64,000 nt of DNA, from positions 186,001 through 250,000 of the forward strand of contig DASSSY010000007.1 of assembly GCA_035708205.1 (NCBI GenBank), written 5' to 3'. Source of the stretch: DASSSY01 sp035708205 (lineage in GTDB: Bacteria; Bacteroidota; Bacteroidia; Chitinophagales; Chitinophagaceae). The notes under the pieces were generated by a model, which was given only the letters and a program-made list of their open reading frames with translations, searched no databases and was not told the DNA's origin. Position numbers and translations under genes: made by a program. Positions 36,477 to 45,532 of the stretch are shown here, in pieces (positions within the stretch are counted from its first letter, which is position 1; every line of letters starts with the position of its first letter).

Positions 36477-37223
36477 TTATAAAAGGGATAACAAAGATAT
36501 CCCGATCCCCAACGCGATCATCAGCCATTTTAACCATTTAAACTCATGAGCTTTAGAGGCATTCTCATAAAAAATGGTTGTGGATATCTGTATAAAAACA
36601 CCGGCTACCAATGGAATGCACCAATGTAAAATGGTTTGCGCAACAGAAAAATTACTGCCTAAAACATGCGCAACAAAAGCCGATAAAGGGGTCAATAATG
36701 AAAACAAAACCAGCCATAAAAAACATTCCAGCTTGGATTTACCGTCCGCCAGAAACAAAGTAACCACCAATATCACCTCAGGTACCTTATGCAGGCCGAT
36801 AGCCAAAACCAATGAAGGCAAGGTCGTCGTATCGGCGTAAGAAATCCCTAAAGGCAAGCCTTCGCTAAAGGCATGAATCACCAGGCCGATAAATACCGGC
36901 CAAATCATACCATGGTGGCCATGGGTCCCATCATGCTCTACCCGGGCATGATGATGGCCATGCTCCAGGCCATGGGTATATCTCTGGATGATCTGCTGGG
37001 CGAAAAAACCTGCCAGCATCAGCATACCGGCATAATGCCCCAGCCGCGCCACCCCGTCAGGCATTAAATGCAATAAGGTAATACCCAGCAAGAATGCAGC
37101 CGAGAAGGTCAGCAGCAAACCAATATAGCGCCCGTGCCAGTGTTTACTCACTAAGGGTACCGCCCCCCCGACAAAAGTAATGAGCAACAAAATCAGATAA
37201 TACAACAGGAAATTTGTCTTCAT
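36477..37223 (-). CDS. ZIP family metal transporter
   Basis: About 248 residues with eight helices and the ZIP signature in TM4-TM5 (VFIGLVIHAFSEGLPLGI and LVLAIGLHKVPEVILVVTL). A His-rich cytoplasmic loop (HGLEHGHHHARVEHDG) lies between TM3 and TM4. It imports divalent cations, most likely zinc. The ATG at 37223 is supported by a -7 element 15 bases upstream. It is divergent from a Fur-family gene with a shared dyad, which suggests metal-dependent regulation. Confidence 0.9.
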   Translation of the reverse strand: MKTNFLLYYLILLLITFVGGAVPLVSKHWHGRYIGLLLTFSAAFLLGITLLHLMPDGVARLGHYAGMLMLAGFFAQQIIQRYTHGLEHGHHHARVEHDGTHGHHGMIWPVFIGLVIHAFSEGLPLGISYADTTTLPSLVLAIGLHKVPEVILVVTLFLADGKSKLECFLWLVLFSLLTPLSAFVAHVLGSNFSVAQTILHWCIPLVAGVFIQISTTIFYENASKAHEFKWLKWLMIALGIGISLLSLL

Positions 37224-37238
37224 GACCGAATATGGCGG

Positions 37239-37246
37239 CAAAGATA
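37239..37246 (-). promoter_or_regulatory. TAnnTTTG -7 element for the ZIP gene
   Basis: TATCTTTG on the minus strand, 15 bases before the ZIP ATG at 37223. Confidence 0.6.
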
Positions 37247-37265
37247 AAGTTTTATCCGCACAAAC

Positions 37266-37278
37266 GCAACAGAGTTGC
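37266..37278. promoter_or_regulatory. candidate operator dyad between zip and fur-family genes
   Basis: GCAAC-AGA-GTTGC is a perfect 5-3-5 inverted repeat between the two divergent -7 elements. It overlaps the expected -33 position of the Fur-family promoter. It is a plausible site for the adjacent regulator; no experimental or comparative support is available from the sequence alone. Confidence 0.45.
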
Positions 37279-37291
37279 ATTTATTTATTCG

Positions 37292-37299
37292 TACCTTTG
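37292..37299 (+). promoter_or_regulatory. TAnnTTTG -7 element for the Fur-family gene
   Basis: TACCTTTG ends four bases before the ATG at 37304, so the mRNA is probably leaderless. Confidence 0.6.
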
Positions 37300-37303
37300 C
37301 CTT

Positions 37304-37735
37304 ATGGTGCTTTATTCAAAAATCCTGCACAAAAGCAATTTGAAAGCCACCCCGCTCCGGGAAGCGGTGCTGGCGGAGCTGATCCAATCGGGAAGAGGCT
37401 TATCCCATCAGGATTTGAATCAGCTGCTTTCCGTGCCTTTTGACCGTTCCAGCTTATTCCGGACACTCAACACTCTGGAAGAAAAAGGTATTCTCCATAA
37501 AATCGTGGATGCCGATGGTGTGGCCAAATATGCTTACAGCCAGAACAACCAGGCCGAAAGCGCCGGCCATCATGCGCATTTCGTTTGTACCCGTTGTAAA
37601 AATATTTTTTGTTTAGATTATTCCGTGGCGCTGGCGCGCATCGAAGTGCCCGAAGGCTTTGAAAAAGAAAGTGTGGACATGCAGGTACACGGCATCTGCG
37701 ACCAATGCCGCCATAACGATAAAACCCAACATTAA
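37304..37735 (+). CDS. Fur-family transcriptional regulator (Zur-like by context)
   Basis: 143 residues: winged-helix DNA-binding domain (TPLREAVLAELIQSGRGLSHQDLNQLL, SSLFRTLNTLEEKGI) and a dimerisation/metal domain with HHAHFVCTRCKNIFCLD and a C-terminal CDQC pair, giving the two CxxC structural zinc motifs. The divergent ZIP transporter suggests zinc sensing (Zur) rather than iron or peroxide, but the family does not allow certainty. The start at 37304 is set by the -7 element. A DUF721 gene follows after two bases. Confidence 0.88.
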   Translation: MVLYSKILHKSNLKATPLREAVLAELIQSGRGLSHQDLNQLLSVPFDRSSLFRTLNTLEEKGILHKIVDADGVAKYAYSQNNQAESAGHHAHFVCTRCKNIFCLDYSVALARIEVPEGFEKESVDMQVHGICDQCRHNDKTQH

Positions 37736-37737
37736 TT

Positions 37738-38019
37738 ATGGCACAGGTAAGTATTGGCGAGGCGCTGCAGCGTCTTTTGAAAAGCAATAAATGGGATTCC
37801 CGGATCAATGCCATTCAGATTGTTGATAAATGGGAAACCATTATGGGAAAGACCATTGCCAAATATACCGATAAGGTAGAATTAAAAAACGGTACCCTGT
37901 TTATCCATACGGCCGTCGCGCCCTTAAAACAGGAGCTTCATGCCGGCAAAGCGCAAATCATTGAACGGGTCAACGCCTATTTCAAGTCGGAGCTGGTCAA
38001 ATCCGTGGTCATAAAATAA
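37738..38019 (+). CDS. DUF721/DciA-like protein
   Basis: 93 residues matching the DUF721 domain (SIGEALQRLLKSNKWDSRINAIQIVDKWETIMGKTIAKYT, LFIHTAVAPLKQEL). DciA proteins load the replicative helicase DnaB in bacteria without DnaC. In Bacteroidota this short form usually sits beside recF or dnaA-type genes; here it follows the Fur-family gene directly and is co-transcribed. A helicase-loader role is likely but not shown. Confidence 0.82.
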   Translation: MAQVSIGEALQRLLKSNKWDSRINAIQIVDKWETIMGKTIAKYTDKVELKNGTLFIHTAVAPLKQELHAGKAQIIERVNAYFKSELVKSVVIK

Positions 38020-38393
38020 AATTGTCGCCGAAACTATTATTGTTGTTTTCTACGGCTTTATTTCTGTGCAATGCCTGATTCAAGGCGCCTGCAAAACATT
38101 CCAGACAAGCATTTTATACGCCATTTGCGATATGCTCATATTTTGCGACCATTTCGGTTTATTTAGCTTTCCGTTTTCCTGAGAATATATACTATATAAT
38201 ATAAGGCAGATTACTACAAAAACTTCTGCGAGCAGCTAAACAGATACCAGCCCTAACCTCTTCTCTGTTCTACTCTTAAAATTGTTTTCTAAAGACATTA
38301 AACACCGGGAATTAAATCCTATTTCTCCTGCTATTCGCGTGGGTACTGCAAACACCTGGGCTTGTGAGAATAAGCCGCTGCCGGATCCGGTTT
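38020..38393. other. intergenic region, no gene seen
   Basis: About 370 bases between convergent genes. Short open frames on either strand have no recognisable content. I see no strong hairpin. It is somewhat more AT-rich than the flanks around 38180-38220 (a run of TATAATATA-like sequence). Confidence 0.45.
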
Positions 38394-39779
38394 TTACCGG
38401 GTAAGCCACCCTCCGTTTTTGACGGTCGCTATTGAAAAAGGAAATATCCAAAACAGGCCGAATAAATAGAAAACGCTGTAAGGGTACGCCCAAAGCGCAT
38501 CAATGAAATTATATCTTTTGGTCACAAAGAGCATTTGAATACTGGAAAAGATAAACGTGCTGGTTAGGGCAGTACTTAGATATAAAAGCGGATGGGTCAG
38601 TAAAAAATAAAACATCAGGATGAGCAAAGGATAGGCCAAAAACAGTTTCACAAACTGATTGATAAAGATGAACCTCGCGCCGGCTTTATTGTTCGCTCTG
38701 AAGTTGCGAAAGATAAAGGAGCTCATCATCAATGTCTCCCGCACATTACTTCTCCCCCATCTTGTAAACATTTTATGAAGGTTCCTGAATTTTGTGGGGA
38801 TGGTCGTTAAAACCCTTGCTTCCCGCTGGAACAAGACCTCATAACCCTGCTTCAGAATTAAATTCGTCATCGCCCTGTCTTCCCCGATCGTGGCATGCTG
38901 CCCTAAAAATTTCTGATCTATCCACCTGTCCAGGCAGTTCATGACAGCTTCTTTCCTATAGGCCGATAAGGCACCGGGCGTACATAAAACCAGCCCTAAT
39001 GAGCTTTGTGCGGCCCGGATAAATTCAAAACTAAAGACAAAGCTGACATGCAACATTCTCGGGATCATTCCCTGGCTTTTATTCAGCACTTTTACGTTAC
39101 CGGCAACCGCGCCGCAAGCCGGCTTGACTACGAAAGGACTGACCAGATTTCTTATCGTGTCTTTTTCGATGATGGAGTCACTATCTATTGTCACAAACAC
39201 ATCCCCCTTCCCGGTATTGAAACCTTTATGCAAGGCTTGCCGCTTCCCCTTGTTTTGGGATTGTTTGTAAAGACTTATCCGTTCTCCTAATTCTTCTTTG
39301 GCTTTGACCATCCATGACCAGGTGTCATCGCGACTGCCGTCATCAACCGCAATAATCTCTAAACGCTCAGCAGGATAATTACTACCGGCAATGCTCCACA
39401 AAGTATGATAAACCAGTTCCCCTTCATTATAGGCCGGAACAATCACGGTACACATCGGCAATTGACCATCAGAAACGGATGTTACTGGTTTGTAGCGTAT
39501 AAACTTATAGGCAATATAAAGGATAAAGGTCACCTGGAAGATTAAAAGACCAGACAGGAAATAGACCAAAAGACGTCCGGGCAGAGATGCCATTCGCCTG
39601 ATATGCAATTCTTCCAGATAAGGCTGGTAGCTGTTGAAGAAATAAATAGCGCCAAACATCAATAAAAAGACGCCGATCAAAACGCCAAACTCTCTTTTCC
39701 TTAAGCTTTTAAGATACTCGAAAAATAGTGTGGGCCCGTTTTTGACCCAACTATTTGTTTCAATATACGAATTTTCCAT
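38394..39779 (-). CDS. processive GT2 glycosyltransferase (chitin/hyaluronan synthase-like)
   Basis: Two N-terminal helices precede a family-2 catalytic domain with TVIVPAYNEG, VDDGSRDD, the metal-binding DSDS, the catalytic IGEDRAM and FTRWGRS, equivalent to the Q/RxxRW product-binding motif of processive synthases. Three C-terminal helices follow. 461 residues. Such enzymes polymerise and export a beta-linked polysaccharide such as N-acetylglucosamine polymer or hyaluronan-like glycan. It is the last gene after a sensor kinase and response regulator on the same strand, which may control capsule or biofilm matrix. The substrate is not determined. Confidence 0.87.
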   Translation of the reverse strand: MENSYIETNSWVKNGPTLFFEYLKSLRKREFGVLIGVFLLMFGAIYFFNSYQPYLEELHIRRMASLPGRLLVYFLSGLLIFQVTFILYIAYKFIRYKPVTSVSDGQLPMCTVIVPAYNEGELVYHTLWSIAGSNYPAERLEIIAVDDGSRDDTWSWMVKAKEELGERISLYKQSQNKGKRQALHKGFNTGKGDVFVTIDSDSIIEKDTIRNLVSPFVVKPACGAVAGNVKVLNKSQGMIPRMLHVSFVFSFEFIRAAQSSLGLVLCTPGALSAYRKEAVMNCLDRWIDQKFLGQHATIGEDRAMTNLILKQGYEVLFQREARVLTTIPTKFRNLHKMFTRWGRSNVRETLMMSSFIFRNFRANNKAGARFIFINQFVKLFLAYPLLILMFYFLLTHPLLYLSTALTSTFIFSSIQMLFVTKRYNFIDALWAYPYSVFYLFGLFWIFPFSIATVKNGGWLTR

Positions 39780-39881
39780 TGTTTCTTTGCTTCGTTATGC
39801 TGAATAACAAAGTAAAAGAAGCCGCCGTTTTTCATCAAAAAAAACGGTTCGATAGATGTCTATAGCCCTGTAGATATTTTT

Positions 39882-40529
39882 CTACAGGTCCAGGCGGAAT
39901 TTCATTAATTCTACCAACTCGACCAATGTCGTAATGTTCAGCTTGGCAAATATTCGCTTTTTAAAGGTGCTGACCGTGTTTTGTTTTAAACGTAAAATAT
40001 TGGCAATCTCCAGATTACCCAACCCCTTGGCATACAATTCCGCGATTTGCACTTCTCTTTGGGATAAGGCACCCAACGGGTCCAATAAGGCAGGACTGTA
40101 TTCTTTGATGGTCAGAAGCTTTTTGGCGAGAGGCGACATAAACGTCCCCGTTTCATATATTTCTCTAATAGCCAGCTGTATTTCCGCTTCATTGCTAAGC
40201 TTGCTCAGAAACCCGTCGGCCCCGGCGTCTATAAATTGAAGCGCATACGTCGCTTCGTCAAAACTTGTAAAGATCAAAATTCTACAGGCAGGGGCAAGTT
40301 GTTTTAACTCTGGAATGATGGAAATGCAGTTACCATCCGGGAATTGGGCGTCTAAAACAGCAATATCAATCTTTGTTTCCTTTACCTGCCGCAAGATCTG
40401 CTGTAATGAAGCCGCATGAAGAATCACCACATTTTCGAAATTATTTTCAATGACCAACTGGATACCCTGACGCACGATATTATGGTCATCGCCCAAAAGA
40501 AATGTTACTATTTCATCTTGTTGCTTCAT
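39882..40529 (-). CDS. NarL/LuxR-type response regulator
   Basis: Receiver domain with acidic D14/D15, phospho-acceptor D60 (AVLDAQFPDGN), TSF at the conserved Thr/Ser and KLS near the conserved Lys. A LuxR-type HTH follows (LSQREVQIAELYAKGLGNLEIANILRLKQNTVSTFKKRIFAKL). 215 residues. Its ATG overlaps the stop of the kinase gene (ATGA), so the two are translated together. It probably binds DNA as a dimer when phosphorylated by the partner kinase. Confidence 0.92.
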   Translation of the reverse strand: MKQQDEIVTFLLGDDHNIVRQGIQLVIENNFENVVILHAASLQQILRQVKETKIDIAVLDAQFPDGNCISIIPELKQLAPACRILIFTSFDEATYALQFIDAGADGFLSKLSNEAEIQLAIREIYETGTFMSPLAKKLLTIKEYSPALLDPLGALSQREVQIAELYAKGLGNLEIANILRLKQNTVSTFKKRIFAKLNITTLVELVELMKFRLDL

Positions 40530-42244
40530 TTTGTCCGTTCTAAATTGATCTTAAAGGAAACGGTTGTCCCTTCATTTAAGACGCTGTCAACAGTAATATC
40601 GCCGCCAAATTTATCAATAATTTCCTTGCACAGGTTCAATCCCAGTCCGACCCCGATATTTTCAATATCGTCCGAAATTACCCCCTGATAGTAGGGTTCA
40701 AATATCTTTTGCAGGTCGGATGGTGAAATGCCGATTCCCGTATCGCTGATAACAACTTTGAGCCGCTCGTAATTATTGTTCGGTTCAGCCGTAACGGTCA
40801 CAACAATCTTTCCGTTTTCCGTAAATTTATTGGCATTGCCTAATATGTTGATAAATACCTGATGAAGTTTCACACTATCAGTCAAAACAAAAGTACGGGG
40901 CCGTATGTCATTTCGCCACTCAAAAACATTGTTATTATGCTCTATATACGGCAGGAAGGCGTTTAAAAGCGCGTCTATTTCTTTTTTCAGGTCCACGCTT
41001 GCGTAGTTGACCTCGATTTGTTTTTCTTCATTTTTCGCATAGGCTAATACCTGATTGGCCTGTAATAACAATGAATTATTGGTAAACTTTATAGATTCCA
41101 GATGTGCCGCGGTCTGCTCATCCTTATTCCGCCTTTTTATCCGGTCGATAAAAAGATTGATGATTCTAAGTGGGGAACGAATATCGTGGCTTAACATTCC
41201 CAGAACCCGGTTCTTAAAGCTAAGATTTTTCCGGATAATTTCGTTGGCCTCCTGAAGTTCTTTTTCATACCGGAAGGCTTGCCGGTTATAATAAATAATA
41301 ACGGCCAGAACCAGAAGCATCAGGACCATCAAACCCAAAACCGAATATCTTCTGATCGTATTGGTCCTTGAATTCTGTTCCGCATATTGCAGTTCCAGAT
41401 TTTGGCCAAGGTCATTTATCGCCACATTATATACTTCCATCCATTTATTACTGAATGCAAGCAATTGATGGTAACTTTTGTAAATACTTTCATACCGGCT
41501 ATAAACATCAGCATTATATGTCCTATACTTCTTGAATACCTCAATATAATGCGCATTAACAACATCGACAATGCTATCGATCATAGCCTGCATTTCTGCC
41601 GGTTTTAAGGTATCCCCATATTTTGTCGTATAGTTTGTTGTGATGATAGTGGTTTCTCTTTTTACGGTCACATCATTTTTGAGAGCATCTTTTAATCGTA
41701 CAAAGAGATTTTTCGGAGGTAAAGTATCTGCCTTTTGTTCGATCTTTATATCCACTTGTCTTGTCGAGTCTTCAATTTTAAAATTATCAATATTAATTTT
41801 GAAGGGCTCGCTTTTAGGCATTTTTTTACCGGAAACCGCTGCTATCGAATCAATCAATTTCTTTAAACCCGGTATTTTTATGAGTGCTTCTTTTTTTGAA
41901 TTAATGATCTCATCCAGTTTCGAGTTTTCTTTTCTATAACTTTCAATACTATCCAGATTCAGATTAAGCGCTCTTAAGGAAAGAAAATAACTTCCTAAAA
42001 ACTGATCTTTGTTGGTAGTGACATACTCCTGTAAGCTTATTTGGGCCTTTAAAATATCATCTTTAGATCCTTCCAGAATGGTCTTTAACTGACGGGTTTC
42101 CTGCATCTGTCTTTCTAACTGCGCCAGTTTTTTGCCATTAAAATACTCATTGTAAAAGAAAATGAGTATCATTATCTGGATGAGTACCATACAGGCAATG
42201 AGGTAATAGCGAATCAGATATTTATGCCGTCTTGACTTTCCCAT
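40526..42244 (-). CDS. membrane sensor histidine kinase with extracytoplasmic coiled coil
   Basis: TM1 (about 12-30) and TM2 (about 302-320) bracket a long, highly charged, helical sensor region with no named domain. The kinase core has the H box MLSHDIRSPLRII, N box HQVFINILGNANKFTENGK, G1 SDTGIGISP, F box FEPYYQG and G2 VGLGLNLCKEIIDKFGG. 572 residues. It is cotranscribed with the response regulator through a 4-base overlap; the GT2 gene follows 102 bases further on. The signal is unknown. Confidence 0.92.
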   Translation of the reverse strand: MGKSRRHKYLIRYYLIACMVLIQIMILIFFYNEYFNGKKLAQLERQMQETRQLKTILEGSKDDILKAQISLQEYVTTNKDQFLGSYFLSLRALNLNLDSIESYRKENSKLDEIINSKKEALIKIPGLKKLIDSIAAVSGKKMPKSEPFKINIDNFKIEDSTRQVDIKIEQKADTLPPKNLFVRLKDALKNDVTVKRETTIITTNYTTKYGDTLKPAEMQAMIDSIVDVVNAHYIEVFKKYRTYNADVYSRYESIYKSYHQLLAFSNKWMEVYNVAINDLGQNLELQYAEQNSRTNTIRRYSVLGLMVLMLLVLAVIIYYNRQAFRYEKELQEANEIIRKNLSFKNRVLGMLSHDIRSPLRIINLFIDRIKRRNKDEQTAAHLESIKFTNNSLLLQANQVLAYAKNEEKQIEVNYASVDLKKEIDALLNAFLPYIEHNNNVFEWRNDIRPRTFVLTDSVKLHQVFINILGNANKFTENGKIVVTVTAEPNNNYERLKVVISDTGIGISPSDLQKIFEPYYQGVISDDIENIGVGLGLNLCKEIIDKFGGDITVDSVLNEGTTVSFKINLERTK

Positions 42245-42340
42245 AAAATACGGTAAAATAATGATTGCCAGAGGTCGCTGCCAGCTCCGTCGTAATAATT
42301 ATTCAACTTCCGTTCTTTCCTATTCGTCCCGCTATACTAC

Positions 42341-42679
42341 TTATTTTAACAGATAAGCAGTGATGTGCATTTTCCCTTCTGTATCCGTCCATTGAGCCCC
42401 CTTCACAGTAATAACATCGCCGGATTTATGAGTTTTGTATTCTCCTCCGCCTTTTTGTAAATTAACAAAGCTGACCGTTACATAATACAGCTTTCCACGA
42501 TCATCCTTTACGGTAGCGACGTAACCATCTTTACCGTTTTCAATAGCTGTTATTTCGCCTGTTACGGACAACTCCTGATGATTTTCCACCTTTGCAGAGA
42601 GCTTATGGCTTGTCGTACAACCAGCTGTTCCAAAAAGCAGCCCGATAGCCAAAATCGCATTTGTTCCTATTTGACCCAT
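42341..42679 (-). CDS. small lipoprotein with OB-like domain
   Basis: 112 residues: a signal with lipobox GTAGC, then a compact beta-rich domain (ELSVTGEITAIENGKDGYVATVKDDRGKLYYVTVSF, GDVITVKGAQW) reminiscent of small OB-fold proteins. I do not recognise a named family. It lies 96 bases upstream of the sensor kinase gene on the same strand and could be its accessory sensor, but the gap allows a separate promoter. Confidence 0.65.
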   Translation of the reverse strand: MGQIGTNAILAIGLLFGTAGCTTSHKLSAKVENHQELSVTGEITAIENGKDGYVATVKDDRGKLYYVTVSFVNLQKGGGEYKTHKSGDVITVKGAQWTDTEGKMHITAYLLK

Positions 42680-42860
42680 TTTACATTAGCCTCTTATTCT
42701 TAATGCTTATTATTAAATACAGCCAATAATACCTGTAAACGTCACAGTTGGCATCCTGGTTTTATTATGGCTCACCTCCAAAAGTACGCATCATTTAGTA
42801 AACGAAGCAAAATGATATTCAACGTCAAAATACTATCGTCAGATAGCACATTTGTCAAAA

Positions 42861-42884
42861 AAAGGAAGCCGGTTGGCTTCCTTT
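42861..42884 (-). terminator. terminator of recA
   Basis: A perfect 10-bp stem with GGTT-type tetraloop is followed by seven T residues on the minus strand, 24 bases past the recA stop. Confidence 0.88.
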
Positions 42885-42908
42885 CCATAACTTAGTTATA
42901 CAATCCGT

Positions 42909-43901
42909 TTACTCTTTTGCTTTGAGGGCTTCACGGATCTTATCTTCAATTTCCACGGCAAATTCGGGATTATCCTTCAGGAAATTCTTAACGGCATCCC
43001 TGCCCTGCCCGATCCTGTTATCGCCGTAACTGTACCATGAGCCGCTTTTATTAAGGATACCCATCTCCACGCCCATGTCGATAATTTCCCCGACCTTACT
43101 AATACCTTCACCAAAGATAATATCAAACTCAACCTGTCGGAATGGCGGCGCCACTTTATTTTTGACCACCTTTACCCGTGTCCTGTTACCCGTAGCGTTA
43201 TCGCCGTCCTTGATCTGGCCGATACGACGAATATCCAATCTTACGGAAGAATAAAATTTCAGGGCGTTACCTCCTGTAGTGGTTTCCGGATTGCCAAACA
43301 TCACGCCAATCTTTTCACGCAGCTGATTTATGAAGATACAGGTACATTTAGTGCGGGCGATAGTAGCGGTCAGCTTACGCATGGCCTGGCTCATCAGGCG
43401 GGCCTGCAAGCCCATTTTGCTGTCACCCATTTCACCTTCCAGTTCACTTTTCGGCACCAACGCCGCTACCGAATCGATGACCACCACATCCAAAGCGCCG
43501 GAGAGGATTAACCGTTCCGCAATTTCCAAAGCCTGCTCACCGTAATCCGGCTGGGAAATCAGCAGGTTATCCACATCAACACCCAAGCGACGCGCGTAAG
43601 AAGCGTCAAAAGCATGCTCCGCATCTATGATGGCGCAGATGCCGCCTTTCTTTTGGGCTTCGGCGATGGTATGGATAGCTATCGTTGTTTTACCCGAAGA
43701 TTCAGGGCCATATATTTCAATGATCCTTCCGCGGGGAAAACCGCCAACACCCAAAGCCACGTCCAAGCCCAACGAACCGGTGGACACAACGGCCACATCC
43801 TGTCCCTGCTTTTCGCCCAGCTTCATTACCGAGCCTTTTCCAAAATCTTTATCGATCTTATCCAGCGTCATCTTTAACGCTTTCAGTTTTTCTTCAGACA
43901 T
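42909..43901 (-). CDS. recA: recombinase RecA
   Basis: DNA-dependent ATPase for homologous recombination and SOS induction. Walker A is GPESSGKTT, Walker B VVVIDSVAALVP, loop 1 EGEMGDSKMGLQARLMSQAMRK, loop 2 region FINQLREKIGVMFGNPETTTGGNALKFY. 330 residues, slightly short because the C-terminal acidic tail is brief (ALKAKE). It is monocistronic with a strong terminator. No LexA-type gene is adjacent. Confidence 0.98.
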   Translation of the reverse strand: MSEEKLKALKMTLDKIDKDFGKGSVMKLGEKQGQDVAVVSTGSLGLDVALGVGGFPRGRIIEIYGPESSGKTTIAIHTIAEAQKKGGICAIIDAEHAFDASYARRLGVDVDNLLISQPDYGEQALEIAERLILSGALDVVVIDSVAALVPKSELEGEMGDSKMGLQARLMSQAMRKLTATIARTKCTCIFINQLREKIGVMFGNPETTTGGNALKFYSSVRLDIRRIGQIKDGDNATGNRTRVKVVKNKVAPPFRQVEFDIIFGEGISKVGEIIDMGVEMGILNKSGSWYSYGDNRIGQGRDAVKNFLKDNPEFAVEIEDKIREALKAKE

Positions 43902-43970
43902 ACTATTATTTTATTTTAAACAACTGCAAATTAATAAATTCCTGCTCATGAAGAGCCCGGGGATAAAAAA

Positions 43971-43998
43971 AGTGCAGCACACCTTCCCGCGCTGCACT
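43971..43998 (-). terminator. terminator of citrate synthase gene
   Basis: An 8-bp stem (AGTGCAGC with GCTGCACT) with a 12-base loop is flanked by A-rich and T-rich runs, so it can act in both directions; the gene it serves ends at 44025. Confidence 0.7.
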
Positions 43999-44024
43999 TT
44001 TTTTTCTTTGGTTTTTTTAGACAA

Positions 44025-45341
44025 CTACGCTACCGTCTGGTCGGCCACCATTTCTTTTAAAGCTTTTATGGTAATGGATTTAGGCCTTTCAATCGGCATT
44101 CCCAGGGCACGATCCCAGCAAAGGCTGGACAATACTCCCAGGGCCCGGCTCACACCAAATAAAACGGTATAAAATTCTTCTTCAACCAGTCCGTAATGTT
44201 TCAATAATGAGCCGCTGTGAGCATCTACATTAGGCCATGGATTTTTGATCTTGCCGGTAGCCGATAAGATATCCGGGGCAACTTCATAAATATTCCACAC
44301 GGTTTGTACCAAGGGGTCATCGGGACAATGTTCCTTACCGAAATCCATTTGCGCAATAAACCGGGGATCAGTTTGGCGTAAAACGGCATGGCCATATCCG
44401 GGAACCACTTTACCTTCACTCAACGTCTTTTTGATATAGTCGGCAATTTGTTCTTTAGTGGGCATTTCGGATTTCAGCTCCGTCCTCATTTCTTCAATCC
44501 AGCGAATCACTTCCTGGTTGGCCAGGCCGTGTAAAGGCCCCGCCAGTCCGTTCAGGCCGGCAGCTAAGGATAAATACGGATCGCTCAATGCAGAACCCAC
44601 TAAATGAGTGGTATGCGCAGAAACATTTCCGCCTTCATGATCGGCATGAATGGTCATGTACAGACGCATTAAAGCACGAAAGCCCTGACCGTCATACCCC
44701 AGCATGTGGGCAAAATTGGCGGCCCAGTCCAACATGCCGTTAGGCTGAATATGGTCGCCGCCTTTGTACTTCCGGCGATAGATATAGGCCGCTACCCGCG
44801 GGAGGCGCGCTATCAGGTTCATAGTATCCTCATAGGTATAGTCCCAATATTCTTTTTTACTGATGCCCTCGGCATAAGCTTTAGCAAAGACGGATTCTTT
44901 TTGCAAAGCCATTACCCCGATGCTGAATTGGGTCATCGGATGCGTTCCTACCGGCAAGGCTTCAATAACATCAAAGACATAGTTAGGAACATGGGAGCGG
45001 CGTGCCCAGGTGCTGGAAATATGCTCTACATCCTCATCAGTAGGCAATTCACCCAACAACATCAGGTGAAACAACCCTTCAGGAAGAGGCTCTATACCGC
45101 CTTCGGCCTTCGGCAGTTTCTCACGCAGCTCCGGAATGGAATATCCGCGGAAACGAATACCGTCATTGGCATCCAGCAAAGAAGTTTCAGTTACCAGCCC
45201 CATCATTCCGCGCATGCCCTGGAAAATTTGTGACAACTTTGTTTCGCCTACCACATAATCGCCATGTTGTGTCAATAATTCCTTAATTTCCGTATTCAAA
45301 GCATCGGCTTTTTCTTTAAACCGAGTTTTAATGTAACCCAT
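44025..45341 (-). CDS. citrate synthase, mitochondrial/eukaryotic-like type
   Basis: Condenses oxaloacetate and acetyl-CoA into citrate. The 438-residue protein follows the mitochondrial enzyme closely: FQGMRGMMGLVTETS, PNGMLDWAANFAHMLG, TIHADHEGGNVSAHTTHLVGSALSDPYLSLAAGLNGLAGPLHGLANQEV (catalytic His), GKVVPGYGHAVLRQTDPR (second catalytic His), then catalytic Asp in KNPWPNVDAHSG and FGVSRALGVL. The typical bacterial hexameric GltA lacks most of these blocks. A TATCTTTG -7 element lies at 45386-45393. It is transcribed alone. Confidence 0.95.
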   Translation of the reverse strand: MGYIKTRFKEKADALNTEIKELLTQHGDYVVGETKLSQIFQGMRGMMGLVTETSLLDANDGIRFRGYSIPELREKLPKAEGGIEPLPEGLFHLMLLGELPTDEDVEHISSTWARRSHVPNYVFDVIEALPVGTHPMTQFSIGVMALQKESVFAKAYAEGISKKEYWDYTYEDTMNLIARLPRVAAYIYRRKYKGGDHIQPNGMLDWAANFAHMLGYDGQGFRALMRLYMTIHADHEGGNVSAHTTHLVGSALSDPYLSLAAGLNGLAGPLHGLANQEVIRWIEEMRTELKSEMPTKEQIADYIKKTLSEGKVVPGYGHAVLRQTDPRFIAQMDFGKEHCPDDPLVQTVWNIYEVAPDILSATGKIKNPWPNVDAHSGSLLKHYGLVEEEFYTVLFGVSRALGVLSSLCWDRALGMPIERPKSITIKALKEMVADQTVA

Positions 45342-45385
45342 AGTAATTAAAATTCTTTAAATTATTTTAAATAAATCTTTGGCAA

Positions 45386-45393
45386 CAAAGATA
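45386..45393 (-). promoter_or_regulatory. TAnnTTTG -7 element for citrate synthase
   Basis: TATCTTTG on the minus strand, about 45 bases before the ATG. Confidence 0.5.
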
Positions 45394-45532
45394 ATGAATT
45401 GTCAGTAATAATTAAGCACCGATTTCATTATCCTTTCATGATTATTTTCTATAATTCCTGAACCATTGCCAGATAAAAATTTGCCATATCGCTCAATTCT
45501 TTGAGGATTATCGAATGGACGGTAATAAAACC

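Noticed and set aside
38236..38493. 85-codon frame overlapping the GT2 3' end
   Set aside because: It overlaps the conserved glycosyltransferase terminus in another frame and lacks homology signals.
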